64,000 nucleotides of DNA from Cognaticolwellia mytili (GTDB lineage: Bacteria > Pseudomonadota > Gammaproteobacteria > Enterobacterales > Alteromonadaceae). The notes beneath the pieces are model-generated. The model saw nothing but the letters and a program-made list of their open reading frames with translations. It was not told the origin of the DNA and ran no database searches. The stretch covers positions 124,001 through 188,000 of the forward strand of contig NZ_NBOF01000002.1 in NCBI RefSeq assembly GCF_002104475.1, in the 5' to 3' direction. The position numbers and the translations under genes are program-made. Of this stretch, positions 60,342 through 64,000 are shown in pieces; within the stretch, counting starts at the first letter, position 1; the number at the start of each line of letters is the position of its first letter.

Positions 60342-61415
60342 TCAAAAAAGTGCCAATTGACTCTGCGCTTCATTAGGTTCTTTATTTGAAAATCCAAGTG
60401 ACAACCCAATTAAGCGAACTTTTCGACTATCCGCGCGAGTCATTGCTCGTTGCAGTAATTCAATAAAGACATCTTCGCGACAGCTGTTAGATTGCACATC
60501 AACAGTTGTTTGCTGAAAGTCAGCAAACTTAATTTTTACCGTTTGCTTTACAATACTACGATCAGCATGCTTTTCTAAGCGCAGTAAAAGTTTACTGAAT
60601 AAGTTGCTAAGTATTTGACGGCACTGCTCAATTGAATCAATGTCTTGTGCTAGTGTAGTTTCAATAGCTAACGATTTTCGTACTCGCTCAGTTTCAAGTG
60701 CCCTTTGATCAATACCAAAACTTCGCATATATAGTGAATTAGCAAACTTACCAACGATAGTATGTAATTTAGCCACAGAGCTTATTCGAATATCTGCACA
60801 AGTTTCAAAGCCAGCAGCTAATAGCTTTTCGCCGGTTTTAGGACCAATACCAGGTATTTTTCTTAAAGGCATTTCCGCAACAAAATTGTCAACTTGATCA
60901 GGGGGGATAACACATTGACCATTAGGCTTGTTTTCATCACTAGCAATTTTAGCAAGAAATTTATTCGGTGCAATTCCTGCTGATGCAGTAAGCCCAAGTT
61001 CTCGAAAAATATCAGCTCGAATTTGTTTGGCAATTAACGTCGCGCTTCCCGAGCAAAAATCAGCATCAGTCACATCCAAGAAAGCTTCATCTAACGATAA
61101 AGGTTCAATAATGTCAGTGTAACGTAAAAATATAGCTCGAATTTGCTGTGAAACTTGCTGATAAACAGACATTCTGCCATCAATAATGACTAAGTCAGGA
61201 CATAAGGCTTTTGCTCGACTATTTGGCATTGCTGAACGGACACCAAATTCTCGTGCTTTATAATTACAGGTACACAAAACACTACGCGCACCATTGCCAC
61301 CTACTGCTATCGGTACATCACGCAACTGAGGATTATCTCGCATTTCAACTGCGGCATAAAAACAATCCATATCTACATGAATGATCTTCCTAACCTTGTT
61401 AATTGCTTGCCTCAC
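60342..61415 (-). CDS. dinB: DNA polymerase IV (Y family)
   Basis: DinB is an error-prone translesion polymerase. The motifs HVDMDCFYAAVEMRDNP, YKAREFGVRSAMP and LSLDEAFLDVT are all present, including the catalytic acidic residues, in a protein of 357 residues. The start is a GTG (61415). An SOS box lies about 50 bases upstream, so LexA control is expected. Confidence 0.96.
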   Translation of the reverse strand: MRQAINKVRKIIHVDMDCFYAAVEMRDNPQLRDVPIAVGGNGARSVLCTCNYKAREFGVRSAMPNSRAKALCPDLVIIDGRMSVYQQVSQQIRAIFLRYTDIIEPLSLDEAFLDVTDADFCSGSATLIAKQIRADIFRELGLTASAGIAPNKFLAKIASDENKPNGQCVIPPDQVDNFVAEMPLRKIPGIGPKTGEKLLAAGFETCADIRISSVAKLHTIVGKFANSLYMRSFGIDQRALETERVRKSLAIETTLAQDIDSIEQCRQILSNLFSKLLLRLEKHADRSIVKQTVKIKFADFQQTTVDVQSNSCREDVFIELLQRAMTRADSRKVRLIGLSLGFSNKEPNEAQSQLALF

Positions 61416-61463
61416 TATTTGCTACCTATAAATGAATGCCTTTAAATAAAAACAACACACAAA

Positions 61464-61479
61464 CTGTATATAAAAACAG
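61464..61479 (-). promoter_or_regulatory. LexA (SOS) box of dinB
   Basis: CTGTATATAAAAACAG fits CTG-N10-CAG with the AT-rich centre of the LexA consensus, 49 bases before dinB. Confidence 0.85.
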
Positions 61480-61654
61480 TATACCTATTTTATCGCTAGG
61501 TACAAGTTATCAATCATTGACTGTTTTGAAGAAAAAACTTTAATAAACATAATTTCTAGGCAAATAAAGCAAGAGTTACCAGCAGAACTTTCTTTTAGTG
61601 CAAAGATAAGCTAATTTAGCGCGGCTTTAATCATCATTATTTTAGGAAACGACT

Positions 61655-62860
61655 TTGCTAAAGCAATTCACCTCAACACTATTACTTTCCCTTTCACTGA
61701 TGCTATTCAGTGTCACGGTAAATTTTTGCTTGGCGCACACCAGTGATATCAACAAAGCAACACTTTCCCTTGAGGGCTCAGAGCAATATCAATTGACCAT
61801 TACCGTAGATATTTTACACCTGCTAAAGAATTACCAAAACATAATAGGTGATGATACTAAAGTGATAGAAAGTTTGAGCGCTATGTCATTTAGTCAGCAA
61901 AAGCAGTTATTAGATAATCTCCACAATGATTTAACTCAGCAAACCTACATTCGTTTTGCTCATCCAAAAAACAATGTAGACGATGAAATAAAAGATAACG
62001 CTATGCTTGTGCAAAGCTATGAACAGAATATAAACCTGCTAAGTGGTTTATCACTGAGCCAGTTAAAGAAAACTCTTTCTTTAACTGATGAAAGGACCAA
62101 TACGCAAACTGAGCTGCATACTGCTGGGAGAATACCAAATGGGGCTGATTCGGTAAGTGTGCAATTTTCACCTTTGTTATCAGATGTGCAATTAACAGTT
62201 ATTAGACCAAAACATGATTTAGTCTCAAATAATGAGTTCAGCGAAAATTTTAAAGTTACTATTAGTGAAAGTGAATCAAGCAGTACGATTAACTCATCAA
62301 TTAAGGTGACAAAAGACTATATCGTGCAAGGGTTTGTTCATATTTTGCCTCGCGGCCTTGATCACATCCTTTTTGTGCTCGCATTATTTTTATTTGCCAA
62401 AAGCTTCTCAACCCTACTTTGGCAGGTTTCAGCTTTTACACTAGCTCATACCATCACTCTAGCGCTGGGCATTTATGGCATAGTGCAATTGCCAAGCGCT
62501 ATTGTTGAACCCCTAATAGCGCTTTCTATTTTATATGTGGCACTAGAGAACATTTATCTAGCTAAATCAACCACTGTTAGTCACACGCGTATGCCAGTAA
62601 TATTTGCCTTTGGTCTATTACATGGTTTGGGCTTTGCGTCAGTGCTAAGTGATGTAGGGCTACCAGAGAGCCAATATGCCTTAAGTCTGATCTCATTCAA
62701 TATTGGTGTTGAGTTAGGGCAACTTAGCGTTATCTGTATTGCTTTCTTATGTTTGGCACCAATAATGAAAAAGCAGTGGTATCAGTCGACAGTAGTTAAA
62801 GCACTTAACATTGGTATTGCTATAACGGCGGCATACTGGGTAATTGAGCGAGTGTTCTAA
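61655..62860 (+). CDS. HupE/UreJ-like membrane protein
   Basis: The 401-residue protein has a signal peptide, a periplasmic domain (about 28-225) and a C-terminal set of about six helices with FVHILPRGLDHILFVLALFLF and HGLGFASVL, typical of the HupE_UreJ_2 group. Relatives are linked to nickel or metal transport, but this branch is uncharacterised. The start is a TTG with AGGAAA about 7 bases upstream. No hydrogenase or urease genes are nearby. Confidence 0.78.
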   Translation: MLKQFTSTLLLSLSLMLFSVTVNFCLAHTSDINKATLSLEGSEQYQLTITVDILHLLKNYQNIIGDDTKVIESLSAMSFSQQKQLLDNLHNDLTQQTYIRFAHPKNNVDDEIKDNAMLVQSYEQNINLLSGLSLSQLKKTLSLTDERTNTQTELHTAGRIPNGADSVSVQFSPLLSDVQLTVIRPKHDLVSNNEFSENFKVTISESESSSTINSSIKVTKDYIVQGFVHILPRGLDHILFVLALFLFAKSFSTLLWQVSAFTLAHTITLALGIYGIVQLPSAIVEPLIALSILYVALENIYLAKSTTVSHTRMPVIFAFGLLHGLGFASVLSDVGLPESQYALSLISFNIGVELGQLSVICIAFLCLAPIMKKQWYQSTVVKALNIGIAITAAYWVIERVF

Positions 62861-62875
62861 TCTAAAGTGCATATT

Positions 62876-63077
62876 CGCGCTTTCGGATCGATATACATGG
62901 ACGTATTAATGCTGTGAACGCAAGGATGCCTAAGAACGGCCATGCACTCACGAGATACCATTCATCGACGTGCATGGATGCACTAATGCCGTGGAGCCAT
63001 GGATGGCTAAGAACGGCCTGAATATATACGCTCATGTGCATCCATGCACTCGCCTTATACCGTACATCGTGTACATA
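62876..63077 (+). repeat. CATGGATG-family repeat array, copy 4
   Basis: The array has at least two full units, starting near 62892 (ACATGGACGTATTAATGC) and 62970 (GTGCATGGATGCAC), each with GGATG(C/G)CTAAGAACGGCC. GTGCATGGATGCAC (62970-62983) and GTGCATCCATGCAC (63036-63049) are a perfect 14-bp inverted pair. The array ends GTACAT at the A-run of the nqrM terminator. Confidence 0.75.
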
Positions 63078-63104
63078 AAAAAGGTGAGCTAAGCTCACCT
63101 TTTT
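63078..63104 (-). terminator. Terminator of nqrM
   Basis: AAAAAGGTGAGCT and AGCTCACCTTTTT are complementary over 13 bp. It lies about 45 bases past nqrM, and T-runs exist both ways. Confidence 0.9.
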
Positions 63105-63149
63105 GTTATTACTTTATGGTCATAGCCAAGCGCTATTACCATCAATAAC

Positions 63150-63371
63150 CTAAATGTTTTTTACACTAATATCGCCAACTTCTAGCGCAGCTACTCGCTC
63201 ACGCTCTTGACGCTTCTCACATGGATTATCGCAGTTACACGACTTTTCAATACCCACATTAGCTAAGCCACCACAGCTGCCTGCTAAGGTTTTCTTTTGA
63301 AAAATATAACCAACAGCCATTGCCATAACAATAACGAGAAAAAAGCCTAAGGTGATTAAAAACATAGCCAT
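63150..63371 (-). CDS. nqrM: Na+-NQR maturation factor NqrM (DUF539)
   Basis: The 73-residue protein has one N-terminal helix and the cysteine pattern GSCGGL...CNCDNPC that delivers iron to the Na+-translocating NADH:quinone reductase. The next gene is apbE, which flavinylates NqrB/NqrC, so the nqr operon should continue to the right of the window. ATG 63371 or 63365 may be used. Confidence 0.93.
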   Translation of the reverse strand: MAMFLITLGFFLVIVMAMAVGYIFQKKTLAGSCGGLANVGIEKSCNCDNPCEKRQERERVAALEVGDISVKNI

Positions 63372-63464
63372 AATGAGTACAAACCTATTTAATAATATTT
63401 TATTGCATTGATTAATAAATCAAATACTGAGTAATTTACTTAACCGAATTGAAAGCATGCAAAC

Positions 63465-64000
63465 CTACTTGAGGTATTGCATGAATTTTACCGTGCTTTG
63501 CTCAACAAAGCCATGATCTGTTTTCGCAATAATGTATGCCGCAAGTTCATTTTCCTTTGCAAATGCCAACGCTTTCTCTTCTCCCATTACCATCATCGCA
63601 GTTGATAACCCGTCTGCAGTCATAGAAGATGGGTGTATCACTGTAACAGAGACCAGTTTATGGCTAATTGGCTTGCCTGTTTCTGGGTCTATGATATGCG
63701 AAAATCGTTGACCATCAGCTTCAAAATAAATTCGGTAATCACCTGACGTTGCTACTGCATTATCTTTGGGAATAATTATTTGATGAACTGCACGTTCAGT
63801 ACTCAAAGGCTTTTCTATGGCAACATGCCAAAGCTCTCCGGTATGTTTAAAGCCCTTAAGACGCATTTCTCCGCCTATTTCCACTAAGTAGTCATTGATA
63901 CCATTCATTTCAATAAACTCAGCAACTAAGTCAACACCATAGCCTTTAGCAATAGTCGATAAGTCCACATAAAGATCAGGAATAGTTTTAGCTAACATGC
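63465..64000 (-). CDS. apbE: FAD:protein FMN transferase ApbE (N-terminus outside window)
   Basis: ApbE attaches FMN covalently to NqrB and NqrC. The C-terminal 177 residues or so are in the window: DLSTIAKGYGVD, VEIGGEMRLKG, ATSGDYR, SHIIDPETGKPI and MTADGLSTAMMVMG. The family is about 340 residues, so roughly half is missing beyond the right edge. The ATG near 63998 is internal, not the true start. Confidence 0.93.
   Translation of the reverse strand, partial: MLAKTIPDLYVDLSTIAKGYGVDLVAEFIEMNGINDYLVEIGGEMRLKGFKHTGELWHVAIEKPLSTERAVHQIIIPKDNAVATSGDYRIYFEADGQRFSHIIDPETGKPISHKLVSVTVIHPSSMTADGLSTAMMVMGEEKALAFAKENELAAYIIAKTDHGFVEQSTVKFMQYLK

Noticed and set aside
62862-63098. 78-codon minus-strand frame over repeat copy 4
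   Set aside because: It lies wholly within the repeat array and the terminator. Such frames with MHVDEWYLVSAWPF-like text come from the repeat itself and are not supported by a ribosome-binding site.

Overview
The window is AT-rich chromosomal DNA of a marine gammaproteobacterium of the Alteromonadales. It looks most like Colwelliaceae (Colwellia or Thalassotalea). This is an inference from gene content and order: a nap operon with a tiny TIGR02808-type membrane protein, the serB / ytjB(smp) divergent pair, cysB near topA with an RRF_GI-type gene, NqrM next to ApbE, and short dispersed repeats. No rRNA, tRNA, complete insertion sequence, prophage or CRISPR array was seen. Almost all of it reads as core chromosome.

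Layout. 1-698: gene-free DNA with a repeat array that ends at the nap terminator. 699-6918 (minus): periplasmic nitrate reductase operon napF-(TIGR02808)-napD-napA-napG-napH-napB-napC, with an FNR box upstream. 7248-8934 (minus): BlaI-type repressor plus M56 peptidase with a TonB-like C-terminus, with two operators upstream. 9193-16445: prfC, argS, HDOD protein, TatD, ytjB and serB. 16488-23055: large PilZ protein, a divergent RadA, and a PEGA/formylglycine-generating-enzyme-like protein. 23751-28422 (minus): metA-metH, preceded by MetJ boxes. 28859-32075: DUF3297, LysE, DUF962, DUF1697, and a DUF2178-like membrane protein with an HTH regulator behind an elaborate dyad. 32259-40070: TPR hybrid histidine kinase, voltage-gated ion channel, metallo-beta-lactamase-fold hydrolase, sodium:neurotransmitter-type symporter and GGDEF cyclase. 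40236-51246: RmuC, small protein, lipoprotein, S9 peptidase, class I fumarase, pabB, NUDIX and sdaA. 51508-57000: cysB, coiled-coil membrane protein, RRF_GI protein and topA. 57400-64000: ureohydrolase, metallo-beta-lactamase-fold hydrolase, dinB (SOS box), HupE/UreJ-like protein, nqrM and the 3' part of apbE.

How it fits together. The nap block supports anaerobic nitrate respiration: NapC and NapGH pass quinol electrons to NapB and NapA, and NapF and NapD mature NapA. metA-metH form a MetJ-regulated methionine operon. PilZ, GGDEF and HDOD proteins and the hybrid kinase indicate active c-di-GMP and phosphorelay signalling. nqrM and apbE at the right edge belong with a Na+-NQR locus outside the window.

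The least explained structure is a family of CATGGATG-containing repeats. All four copies abut the outer side of the rho-independent terminator of a minus-strand gene (napC, fumarase, topA, nqrM), always in the same orientation and through a near-identical junction (GAACATAAAAA-like). A second, two-copy hairpin repeat family and a 160-bp TIR-bounded MITE-like element that ends at the stop codon of the GGDEF gene are also present. Several start codons were re-chosen from ribosome-binding sites and operon overlaps.
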